NCBI GenBank assembly: GCA_003220195.1
Contig: QHRT01000176.1
Location: forward strand, 1-7,109
From: Candidatus Rokuibacteriota bacterium
GTDB lineage: Bacteria; Methylomirabilota; Methylomirabilia; Rokubacteriales; CSP1-6
DNA: 7,109 nucleotides
Reading direction: 5' to 3'
Within the stretch, counting starts at the first letter, position 1; every line of letters starts with the position of its first letter. A model generated the notes under the pieces. It was not told where the DNA came from, ran no database searches, and saw only the letters and a list, made by a program, of their open reading frames with translations. A program made the translations under genes and the position numbers. Below, piece after piece: positions 1-5,738 of the stretch.

Positions 1-64
1 GCGCGGCTTCGCCGGGCGCCGCGACGAATATTTGATGTTCTGGGACGCCTCGCTGGACGCCTGA
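1..64 (+). CDS. C-terminal end of an unidentified protein (partial)
   Basis: The frame starting at base 2 reads 20 codons and stops with TGA at 62-64, giving a C-terminus that ends in LMFWDASLDA. Nearly all codons end in G or C, as in the confident genes of this window, and this is the main reason to believe the reading frame. The fragment is too short to assign a family; no motif is recognised. Its stop lies 3 bases from the stop of the opposite-strand permease gene, so the two genes converge tail to tail with no room for a dedicated terminator. It could be part of any enzyme or binding protein. Confidence 0.55.
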   Translation, partial: RGFAGRRDEYLMFWDASLDA

Positions 65-67
65 AGA

Positions 68-940
68 TCATGCTCCCTCGACGTTGCGCAGCGTCGGGTC
101 CAGCATGTCGCGGAGCCCGTCGCCGAGAAAGTTCGAGCCCGCCGCCGTCAGCATGATGGCGAGGCCGGGGAAGAGCGCGATCCACCAGGCGTCCCTCAGG
201 TAGTCGCGGCCGTCGGCGAGCATGCTGCCCCACGTCGGCGTGGGCGGCGGCACGCCGAGGCCGAGAAATCCGAGCGCCGCTTCGAGAATGATCATGCGCG
301 CGACCTCGAACGAGGCGAGCACCGTCAGCGGGCTCACCACCCCTGGCGCGACGTGGCGCCACAGGATCCGACGGTCGCCAGCGCCGAGGCTGCGCGCCGC
401 CTGGACGAAGTCCTGCGCGCGGAGCGCCAGCACCACGCCCCGCGTGGTGCGCGCGTACACCGGCCACGTCGTGATGACGAACACGATGACGATGTTCCGC
501 AGCGACGGGCCCATCAGCGCGACGATGCTCAACGCGAGCAGGATGAACGGGAACGCGAGCTGCAGATCCACCGAGCGCATGACGAACACGTCGATCAGCC
601 CGCCGTAGTAGCCAGCCAGGAGTCCGAGCGTCATTCCGATCAGCGCGGAGAGCGCCACCGTCGGGAGGCTCACCACGAGCGAGACGCGGCTGCCGTAGAT
701 GATCCGGCTCAGGATATCGCGACCCAGGTGGTCCGTTCCGAGCCACGCCACCCGGCCGGACCGCGGATCCTTGAACCCGGGCGGCCTCAGGCGCAGGAGC
801 ACCTGCTGCGCCGTCGGCGAGCGCGGCGCGATGCGCTCGGCCGCGAGCGCGAGCCCGGCCACCGTCGCCATGATCGCGAGGCCGATCACCGCGAGCCGAT
901 GACGCCAGAAGCGGCGCAGTCGCTGGCTCGGCGCGATCAC
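68..940 (-). CDS. DppC/OppC-type ABC transporter permease (peptide/nickel class)
   Basis: This is the second membrane subunit of an ABC importer of the dipeptide/oligopeptide/nickel class. It forms the inner-membrane channel with the DppB-type partner and couples to cytoplasmic ATPases. The 290-residue product has the family layout: a short basic N-terminus and first membrane helix (about 16-34); the family signature WLGTDHLGRDILSRIIYGSR (66-85); a cluster of hydrophobic helices; the EAA loop that docks on the ATPase (about 180-200, with QAARSLGAGDRRILWRHVAP); PTPTWGSML (234-241); and the C-terminal block NFLGDGLRDMLDPTLR (270-285). The start is the GTG at 940, chosen because GGAGG lies 9 bases upstream (950-954) and the length matches the family. 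The frame stays open far upstream through dppB, but that extension is not credible. It lies 35 bases after the partner permease and is surely co-transcribed. Substrate cannot be told from the permease: peptides, nickel, opines and glutathione are all possible. Confidence 0.95.
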   Translation of the reverse strand: MIAPSQRLRRFWRHRLAVIGLAIMATVAGLALAAERIAPRSPTAQQVLLRLRPPGFKDPRSGRVAWLGTDHLGRDILSRIIYGSRVSLVVSLPTVALSALIGMTLGLLAGYYGGLIDVFVMRSVDLQLAFPFILLALSIVALMGPSLRNIVIVFVITTWPVYARTTRGVVLALRAQDFVQAARSLGAGDRRILWRHVAPGVVSPLTVLASFEVARMIILEAALGFLGLGVPPPTPTWGSMLADGRDYLRDAWWIALFPGLAIMLTAAGSNFLGDGLRDMLDPTLRNVEGA

Positions 941-949
941 GCGATCGCG

Positions 950-954
950 CCTCC
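950..954 (-). promoter_or_regulatory. Shine-Dalgarno site fixing the DppC-type start
   Basis: The minus strand reads GGAGG here, followed by 9 bases and then GTG at 940. It lies within the 35-base gap after the upstream permease stop. This decides the start of the second permease against the much longer open frame that overlaps the first permease. Confidence 0.8.
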
Positions 955-975
955 GGGCGTCTCGCGAGTCACGCC

Positions 976-1899
976 CTACTCCGCGACACGGATGCGCGGG
1001 TCGAGCACGTTGTAGAGCGTGTCCACGGCCCAGTTGATGACGACGACCAGCACCGCCGAGACGAACACCGCGCACTGCACGACGGGATAGTCGCGCTGGT
1101 GGATGGCCGTGACGGTCACCATGCCGACCCCCGGCCACGCGAAGACGGTCTCCGTGATGACGGCGCCGCCCAGCAGAAGTCCGAGCTGGAGTCCCAGCAG
1201 CGTGACGACGGGGATCAGCGCGTTGCGTAGCGCGTGCCGCACGATGACCGCGCGCTCGGCCAGGCCCTTGGCGCGCGCGGTTCGCGCGTAGTCCTGTCCC
1301 AGCACGTCGAGCATGCTGGACCGCGTGAGCCGGATGATGAGGCCGATCAGGAACGTGCCGAGCGTGACGGCCGGCAGCACCAGGTGCTGCGGCGTCCCCC
1401 AGCCCGACACCGGAAGCCAGCGGAGGTTGACGGAGAAGACGACGATCAGCATGAGCCCCAGCCAGAACACGGGCATCGACTGGCCCAGGAGCGCGAGCGC
1501 CATCGACCCGTGATCCCAGAGCGAGAGCCTCTTGACGGCGGAGACGACGCCGATCGGCATCCCGACGAAGAGCGCGAAGACGAACGCGCCGGCGGAGAGC
1601 AGGAGCGTCGCGGGCAGCCGCTCCAGGACCACCTCGAGCGCGGGCCGCTGGGCGCGGATCGATCGGCCGAAGTCCCCGGTGACCGCGTGCCCGAGAAAGC
1701 GCGCGTACTGCATGACGAAGGGCTCGTCGAGGCCGAGCGCCGAACGCAGGTCGCGGATCTGCTCGGGCGTGGCCTGTTCGCCGAGCATCACCGTCGCCGG
1801 ATCCCCGGGCGTGAGATGGAGCAAAGCGAACACCACGACGGTGACGAGCCACAGGAGCGCGATCGATTGCAGCGTTCGCCAGATGAAGGGGCCCAGCAC
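976..1899 (-). CDS. DppB/OppB-type ABC transporter permease (peptide/nickel class)
   Basis: This is the first inner-membrane permease of a dipeptide/oligopeptide/nickel-type ABC importer, partner of the DppC-type protein encoded next. The 307-residue product shows the family order: N-terminal membrane helix (about 10-29) followed by the LTPGDP loop (29-34); the GDFGRSI motif (75-81) in the periplasmic region; several membrane helices (about 98-120, 133-156, 173-190); the EAA loop YARTARAKGLAERAVIVRHA (204-223) for ATPase contact; ETVFAWPGVG near the C-terminus; and a final LYNVLDPRIR block. The start is GTG at 1899; an in-frame TAG two codons upstream excludes a longer form. The Shine-Dalgarno is weak. 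It is first in its operon, with a sigma70-like promoter about 50 bases upstream. No binding protein or ATPase gene of this class accompanies the pair in the window, so the complete transporter must draw on genes elsewhere. Function class is sure; substrate is unknown. Confidence 0.95.
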   Translation of the reverse strand: MLGPFIWRTLQSIALLWLVTVVVFALLHLTPGDPATVMLGEQATPEQIRDLRSALGLDEPFVMQYARFLGHAVTGDFGRSIRAQRPALEVVLERLPATLLLSAGAFVFALFVGMPIGVVSAVKRLSLWDHGSMALALLGQSMPVFWLGLMLIVVFSVNLRWLPVSGWGTPQHLVLPAVTLGTFLIGLIIRLTRSSMLDVLGQDYARTARAKGLAERAVIVRHALRNALIPVVTLLGLQLGLLLGGAVITETVFAWPGVGMVTVTAIHQRDYPVVQCAVFVSAVLVVVINWAVDTLYNVLDPRIRVAE

Positions 1900-1946
1900 T
1901 CGCTACGCTCGGACGGAAGTGACCGGCAACATCGGGACTCGCGCGG

Positions 1947-1975
1947 AGTCTAGCGACCGCCCGGGAGACGGTCAA
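1947..1975 (-). promoter_or_regulatory. Sigma70-like promoter for the permease operon
   Basis: Read on the minus strand, TTGACC (1975-1970; 5 of 6 to TTGACA) is followed after exactly 17 bases by TAGACT (1952-1947; 4 of 6 to TATAAT). Transcription would start near 1940, giving a leader of about 40 bases before the GTG of the DppB-type gene. A 5-bp inverted repeat GACCG-N9-CGGTC (1955-1973) lies across the spacer and into the -35, where a regulator could bind. The match is good for GC-rich DNA, but no transcript data exist here. Confidence 0.55.
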
Positions 1976-2091
1976 GGCGACCGGCGTCTGCTGAATGCGC
2001 CAGCGCTGCGGCACGACGCCGATCGGGCACGATCACGCCGGCGGGCCTCCGACTATGAGCCGGGCGCGCGAGCGTCGAACGGCCCGGGAGC

Positions 2092-2105
2092 GCCTTGCGC
2101 AAGGC
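2092..2105. promoter_or_regulatory. 14-bp perfect palindrome, candidate operator
   Basis: GCCTTGCGCAAGGC is a perfect 14-bp inverted repeat with no spacer. It covers the putative -35 element (2095-2100) of the promoter leading to the short-chain dehydrogenase. A dimeric repressor bound here would block RNA polymerase. It also lies about 120 bases upstream of the -35 of the divergent permease promoter, so one regulator could affect both units. No regulator gene is in the window. The role is inferred from symmetry and position only; GC-rich DNA forms such palindromes by chance fairly often. Confidence 0.4.
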
Positions 2106-2123
2106 CGAGCACGTCGCCATAAT
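2095..2123 (+). promoter_or_regulatory. Sigma70-like promoter for the short-chain dehydrogenase
   Basis: TTGCGC (2095-2100; only the TTG matches consensus) is followed after 17 bases by CATAAT (2118-2123; 5 of 6 to TATAAT). The start of transcription would be near 2130, leaving about 37 bases of leader before the ATG at 2167. AT-rich hexamers are scarce in this sequence, which makes the -10 stand out. The -35 lies inside a perfect palindrome. Confidence 0.5.
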
Positions 2124-2166
2124 CGCCGGCGCGCCGTTCCGCACATTCAGACCGGAGAGGAACCCC

Positions 2167-2931
2167 ATGGGTCGTGTAGAGGATCGAATCGCCGTCGTGA
2201 CGGGCGCCGCCAACGGACTCGGGCGCGCGATCGCCTTGCGCCTCGCGGAGGAGGGCGCGCGCCTGGCGCTCGGCGACATCGAGGCCGCCGGGCTCGAGCG
2301 CACCGTGTCGGACATCACGAAGTCGGGCGGTCAAGCGTTCGGCGTCGTCGGTGACGTCACCGAGGAAGCGCCGGCAACGCGGCTCATCGACGACGCGGTC
2401 GCGCGGTACGGTCGGCTCGACATCCTGGTCAACAACGTCGGCGGCAGCCGCTCAGCGAGGATCTGGGAGATGACGGCGGAGCAGTGGGACTTCGTCATCC
2501 GGCTCAATCTCCGGAGCGCGTTCCTGTGCACGCGCGCCGCGGTCCGACACATGATGCCGCAGCGCTCGGGTCGTATCGTGTGCCTGTCGTCCGGAGCCCG
2601 CGAGGGCACGCCGTGGACCGCGTACTACCAGGGTGGCGCGAATTACTCCGCGGCGAAGGCCGGCATCCACGGCTTCATCCGGGACGTCGCGCTCGAGCTC
2701 GCCGAGTACAACATCGCGGTCAACGCGATTGCGCCCGGACCGATCGACACCGAGCGCGCCGGACCGAATCTCAAGACGCTGAACGCGACCGTCGAGTACA
2801 GCCCGAACCGCATGACGCCGCTCCGCCGCCTTGGCCAGCCGATCGAGATCGCCAACGCGGTGCTGTTCCTGGTCTCCGACGAGGCGAGCTACATCACCGG
2901 CGTGACATTGCAGGCGACCGGAGGCCGTTGA
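2167..2931 (+). CDS. Short-chain dehydrogenase/reductase (SDR), NAD-type
   Basis: This is a 254-residue classical SDR, a cytoplasmic NAD(P)-dependent oxidoreductase acting on an alcohol or ketone. Visible motifs are the Rossmann glycine motif TGAANGLG (12-19); Asp37 at the end of strand 2, which favours NAD(H) over NADP(H); GDV (62-64); NNVG (89-92, a variant of NNAG); catalytic Asn114, Ser141/142, Tyr160 and Lys164 in YSAAK; the NAIAPGPIDTE segment after the active site; and a C-terminal TGVTLQATGG. The Ser-to-Tyr distance is about 18 residues rather than the usual 13, owing to a short insertion (around TAYYQ, 151-155) near the active site. The start at ATG 2167 is preceded by GGAGAGGA five bases upstream; a TTG further up would sit inside the promoter. 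It stands alone on its strand, divergent from the permease operon. The substrate is not recognisable; FabG-like, sugar or hydroxyacid dehydrogenase activity are all possible. Confidence 0.93.
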   Translation: MGRVEDRIAVVTGAANGLGRAIALRLAEEGARLALGDIEAAGLERTVSDITKSGGQAFGVVGDVTEEAPATRLIDDAVARYGRLDILVNNVGGSRSARIWEMTAEQWDFVIRLNLRSAFLCTRAAVRHMMPQRSGRIVCLSSGAREGTPWTAYYQGGANYSAAKAGIHGFIRDVALELAEYNIAVNAIAPGPIDTERAGPNLKTLNATVEYSPNRMTPLRRLGQPIEIANAVLFLVSDEASYITGVTLQATGGR

Positions 2932-3031
2932 ACCGCGTCACTGTCACGGGCAGCGTCTCACAACATCGACTTCCGTCCCGAACGCCGCGTGCAGTGCTCG
3001 GAGAGCTACCGCTCAGGCTCGAAGTCGGCGG

Positions 3032-3988
3032 CTACGCGTCGAACCGATGCGGGTGCACGTCGGTAGCGACGCGCATCACGGCATCGCGATGCTTCCGGCG
3101 AACGTCGCCGAAGGCTTCAGGATGCACACACGCCGCGAGGATCTCGAGCGACTCGACGATACGCGGCCCCGGACGATTGAAGAACGCGTTGCCATCCGCG
3201 ACGTAGACACGGCCGTCGCGTGGGGCACGCCACGACTCCCACGGCAGTGAGGCGCGGAACAGCTCGAGCTCATCCAGCGTTCGCTGCAGCGGAAACCCGC
3301 ACGGCGTGATGAGCACGACGTCCGGATCGAGAGCCATCAGCTCCTCACGCGTCAACGTCGGTGCGTGATCCCCTGGTCGGGTGACCAGAGGGGCGCCACC
3401 AGCGCGTCCGATCAGCTCAGGCATCCACATGCCGGCGATCATGACGGGATCGAGCCATTCGATGGCCAGGACGCGAGGCCTCCCGGCGCACGCGCGACTG
3501 CGCTCGGTGATGCCCGCCATCCTCGCCTGAAGCGCGCTCACGACGTTCGCGCCCTCGGCGGAGCGCCCGAGCGCTTCGGCCACCCGGCGGATATCCGCCC
3601 AGATGTCATCCAGACGGGTCGGGTGCAGGTTCACGAGCCGAATCGGCCGATGCACCAGCTTCGCCGTCGCGGCGCACACGTCGTCGAACGAGACCGCGCA
3701 GACGTCGCACAGGTCCTGGGTGACGATGACGTCCGGCCTGGCCGCTTCCAGCTGGGCCAGTTCGATCTCGTAGACGGCCAGGGCCTGTTGCAGGACCGTT
3801 CGGACTTCTCGGTCGATCGCGCCGCTGCCGGTCACCGGCCGCAGGCGCGCGCGCGTCAGCGCCGGGAGGTGCCGGACGCTCTCGGGGAAGTCGCACTCGT
3901 GCGAGATCCCGACGAGGTCAGTCTCGGCGCCGACGGCGCAGACGATCTCGGTCGCGGAGGGAAGCAACGACGCGACGCGCAGGCTCAT
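3032..3988 (-). CDS. BtuF-like helical-backbone metal-receptor protein (cobalamin-binding type)
   Basis: The 318-residue product belongs to the class III ABC binding-protein fold (BtuF/FecB type, cobalamin or iron-chelate binding). It opens with VASLLPSATEIVCAVG (5-20), then VGISHECDFP (26-35), a TGSGAID segment (53-59), and the block VIVTQDLCDVCAVS (87-100), which together mark a soluble subgroup commonly annotated as cobalamin-binding protein. Later come EWLDPVMIAGMWMPELI and, near the end, GNAFFNRPGPRIVESLEILA. There is no signal peptide or lipobox: the family core starts at residue 3, so export is not apparent and a cytoplasmic role is likely. ATG at 3988 is preferred over a GTG at 4006 because the longer form adds only MRGSPA-like residues and has no ribosome site; GGGGAT precedes the ATG by 8 bases. 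It is last in a minus-strand unit, 22 bases after the DinB-fold gene. No BtuC/BtuD partners are nearby. The ligand is inferred from the family only. Confidence 0.85.
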   Translation of the reverse strand: MSLRVASLLPSATEIVCAVGAETDLVGISHECDFPESVRHLPALTRARLRPVTGSGAIDREVRTVLQQALAVYEIELAQLEAARPDVIVTQDLCDVCAVSFDDVCAATAKLVHRPIRLVNLHPTRLDDIWADIRRVAEALGRSAEGANVVSALQARMAGITERSRACAGRPRVLAIEWLDPVMIAGMWMPELIGRAGGAPLVTRPGDHAPTLTREELMALDPDVVLITPCGFPLQRTLDELELFRASLPWESWRAPRDGRVYVADGNAFFNRPGPRIVESLEILAACVHPEAFGDVRRKHRDAVMRVATDVHPHRFDA

Positions 3989-4010
3989 CGCCGGCGATCC
4001 CCGCACGCGC

Positions 4011-4559
4011 TCAGCGAAGGGACATCGGGTTCGGGACCTCGCGGGGGAACCAGCCGCCGATCCGACAGCAGCCCTTCAGGTAGCCGATCTGCCCGACGTT
4101 GTGCATTCCGTTCTCCAGCAGGCTCATCAGGCGCACGGCGACGGTCGGCAACGGCTGATACTGCGGCTCGTCGAGGACGCGCGCGAGATCCACCGCGGTC
4201 ATCGGCGCGAGATAGGCCGTCAGTCGGTCGTGGGTCGCGTCGTGATAGTCGAGGAGCAGCTTCGAGGACGCGCGGAATGCCCGCACCTGCTCGCGCGTGT
4301 GCGTGGCGGCGCGCCCGAAATCGAACGGCTCCGGCGGCATGCCGAAGCGCGCGGCCCAGCCGTCGCCGATCCAGAGCTGATCACGGCTCGAGAGCCGCGC
4401 CACGTTGCTGTCGATGATCCGGGTCAGCCGCCAGGCGAGCCAGCCGATCGGCGGATGAGGCTCGGCGGTCAGCTCCGCCTCCGTCAGATCCGGCAGCATT
4501 CGGTGCAGCGATTCGCGGACCCGCGTAAACCCGTCGAGCAGGACCCCGGTGTCTGCCAT
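4011..4559 (-). CDS. DinB/DUF664-family four-helix protein
   Basis: A 182-residue protein of the DinB-like four-helix-bundle superfamily (DUF664 branch), whose members include metal- and thiol-dependent enzymes such as mycothiol-dependent maleylpyruvate isomerase, and many of unknown role. The branch is recognised from PIGWLAWRLTRIID (37-50) and ENGMHNVGQIGYLKG (149-163). In relatives the first block usually reads W-H-L-T-R and its His is a metal ligand; here it is Arg44. His153 in the last helix is kept. The metal site may therefore be altered or lost. The start is ATG 4559, with a purine-rich GGAGGAG 8 bases upstream; the open frame continues upstream without an equally good start. It follows the hydroxyacid dehydrogenase by 79 bases and precedes the BtuF-like gene by 22, so all three are likely one transcript. 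The product is probably cytoplasmic: no signal or membrane segment is seen. The specific function is unknown. Confidence 0.82.
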   Translation of the reverse strand: MADTGVLLDGFTRVRESLHRMLPDLTEAELTAEPHPPIGWLAWRLTRIIDSNVARLSSRDQLWIGDGWAARFGMPPEPFDFGRAATHTREQVRAFRASSKLLLDYHDATHDRLTAYLAPMTAVDLARVLDEPQYQPLPTVAVRLMSLLENGMHNVGQIGYLKGCCRIGGWFPREVPNPMSLR

Positions 4560-4638
4560 GACCTCTTCTCCTCCTCGATGATTGGCCGGCGGCTCGCCGT
4601 CGATCAGGACTCGACCGCGACCACGCACGGACCGACGG

Positions 4639-5529
4639 TCAGCGTTTCTCGATCGCCCTGATCACCGCAGTGTAGTAGTTGTCGCGGTAGCCGGCGGCGG
4701 CCGTCTGTTCCATCAGGCGCCGGGTGGTGCTCGCCTGCTCCAGCGTGAGCCCGGCCGATTCCGCCAAAGCGATCGCGTACGACAGATCCTTGATGATGTA
4801 CGTCGTCGGGAACGCGCCTTCGGTCGGATGGCGGTCGGGGAGCAGCGACCGGAGACCGTGGTTGCGCAGCACGAAGCTGTCCGCCGATCCCTTGGTCAGC
4901 GTGGTGAACAACACCTCGGGATCGACGGCGCCCGAGGCCCGGGCCACCGCGAGGGCCTCCGCGAGCGCCACCACCGTCTGCGCTATGACCATGTTGTTCA
5001 TGAGCTTGACCGCCTCGCCGGCGCCGACCGGGCCACAGTGCGTGATCTCGGTCCCCATGCAGGCGAGGAGCGGTCGGAGCCGCGTGAACACCTCGGGCTC
5101 CGCCCCCACCATGATCGACAGCGTGCCCTCGCGCGCGGCCTGCGCGGTACGCGCGATCGGCGCGTCCGCGAAGGCGACGCGCCTCGCCGCGAACGCGGCT
5201 TCCAGTTCTCGCGCCAGCGCCACCGGCACCGTGCTCATGTCCACCACCGTCTGGCCCGCTCGCACGTGTCGCACGAGACCGTCGTCTCCGAGGCACACCG
5301 ACCGCACCTGCGGCTCTCCGGGCAGGCACAGGAAGATGGTGCCGGCACGGCTCGCAATCTCCGCGATGGACGACGCGCGCTCGACACCGTCCGCGGCGAG
5401 TGCGTCCATCGGACGCGACCGGACGTCGTACGCGACGATCGGCGCGCCGGACTTCTTCGCGAGGTTCCGGCACATGGCCTCGCCCATCACGCCGAGGCCG
5501 ATGAATCCGAGGACGTTCGTGTCCACCAT
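4639..5529 (-). CDS. 3-hydroxyisobutyrate dehydrogenase-family NAD-dependent reductase
   Basis: The 296-residue product is a beta-hydroxyacid dehydrogenase (3-hydroxyisobutyrate dehydrogenase, tartronate semialdehyde reductase and sulfolactaldehyde reductase family), which interconverts small hydroxyacids and their aldehydes in the cytoplasm. It shows the N-terminal motif GFIGLGVMG (8-16), Asp35 at the end of strand 2 (NAD preference), VVDMSTVP (95-102), and the catalytic-lysine block GAGEAVKLMNNM with Lys175 and Asn179, plus KDL (247-249) in the C-terminal helical domain. The substrate loop, usually DAPVSGG, here reads DAPIARTAQAA (122-132). An Arg-Thr pair at this place, 48 residues before the catalytic Lys, resembles my recollection of sulfolactaldehyde reductase YihU. 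ATG 5529 is preceded by GGGAG 8 bases upstream; a longer frame to 5667 would add a low-complexity Arg/Ala-rich stretch and is rejected. It is first in the three-gene minus-strand unit. Family is sure; substrate is open. Confidence 0.92.
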   Translation of the reverse strand: MVDTNVLGFIGLGVMGEAMCRNLAKKSGAPIVAYDVRSRPMDALAADGVERASSIAEIASRAGTIFLCLPGEPQVRSVCLGDDGLVRHVRAGQTVVDMSTVPVALARELEAAFAARRVAFADAPIARTAQAAREGTLSIMVGAEPEVFTRLRPLLACMGTEITHCGPVGAGEAVKLMNNMVIAQTVVALAEALAVARASGAVDPEVLFTTLTKGSADSFVLRNHGLRSLLPDRHPTEGAFPTTYIIKDLSYAIALAESAGLTLEQASTTRRLMEQTAAAGYRDNYYTAVIRAIEKR

Positions 5530-5667
5530 CGCTGGAGCTCCCTCTCTCGCGCGACCCTTCAGCCGGCCGCGGTCGCGACTCGAGCCCGCCCTTCGGCGTG
5601 TCCGCGATGAATCGTACAGGGCACCGCCCGAGGCCGCCACGAGCGCGATCGACGACGGCCTCCGCAA

Positions 5668-5681
5668 AGCTCCGCGGAGCT
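5668..5681. promoter_or_regulatory. 14-bp perfect palindrome, candidate operator
   Basis: AGCTCCGCGGAGCT is a perfect 14-bp inverted repeat in the 209-base divergent region between the hydroxyacid dehydrogenase unit and the VOC gene. Its right half falls where the -35 of the TATAAT promoter should be, so a dimeric regulator bound here could compete with or contact RNA polymerase. No regulator gene is visible. The role is inferred from symmetry and location. Confidence 0.4.
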
Positions 5682-5702
5682 ATCGGGGCCGGCGGGTATA
5701 AT
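5674..5702 (+). promoter_or_regulatory. Putative promoter with consensus -10 for the VOC/binding-protein unit
   Basis: TATAAT at 5697-5702 is a perfect -10 hexamer in otherwise very GC-rich DNA, 36 bases before the VOC start codon, giving a leader of about 30 bases. The -35 position at a 17-base spacing (5674-5679) reads GCGGAG, a poor match, and overlaps the right half of the palindrome. A promoter with a strong -10 and no -35 often depends on an activator, which would fit a bound regulator here, though this is inference. Confidence 0.45.
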
Positions 5703-5738
5703 TCGCGCGCGCGGACCAACGCGCCGAGGAGGGTCACC

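Noticed and set aside
1234..1953. 239-codon open frame on the + strand opposite the DppB-type gene
   Set aside because: It is antisense to a well-supported gene, is rich in Arg, Glu, Asp and His of low complexity, and has no ribosome site or recognisable motif.
941..2014. Very long upstream in-frame extension of the DppC-type gene (minus strand)
   Set aside because: It overlaps the certain DppB-type gene in another frame, has Arg/Ala/His-rich composition with no family match, and a good GGAGG site marks GTG 940 as the start. Long open frames are common out of frame in GC-rich coding DNA.
2932..3031. Possible terminator between the convergent SDR and BtuF-like genes
   Set aside because: Only a 4-bp GAGC-TACC-GCTC stem (3003-3014) was found, with no T-run on either side; too weak to call.
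3365..4417. 350-codon open frame on the + strand opposite the BtuF-like and DinB-fold genes
   Set aside because: It spans two real genes and their junction on the other strand, with no domain and an Arg/Ser-rich tail; a composition artefact.
4560..4638. Hairpin CGGCG-AGC-CGCCG in the gap between the dehydrogenase and DinB-fold genes
   Set aside because: It is a short stem with no T-tract; such stems are expected by chance at this GC content, and the genes are probably co-transcribed.
5590..5640. Minus-strand promoter for the hydroxyacid dehydrogenase unit
   Set aside because: A TACGAT-like -10 is visible on the minus strand near 5613, but no acceptable -35 lies at 16-18 bases, so the promoter of this unit remains unlocated.
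5598..5738. N-terminal extension of the VOC protein
   Set aside because: The added residues are Arg/Ala-rich with no VOC similarity, they cross the TATAAT box and palindrome, and a strong GAGGAGGG site serves ATG 5739.
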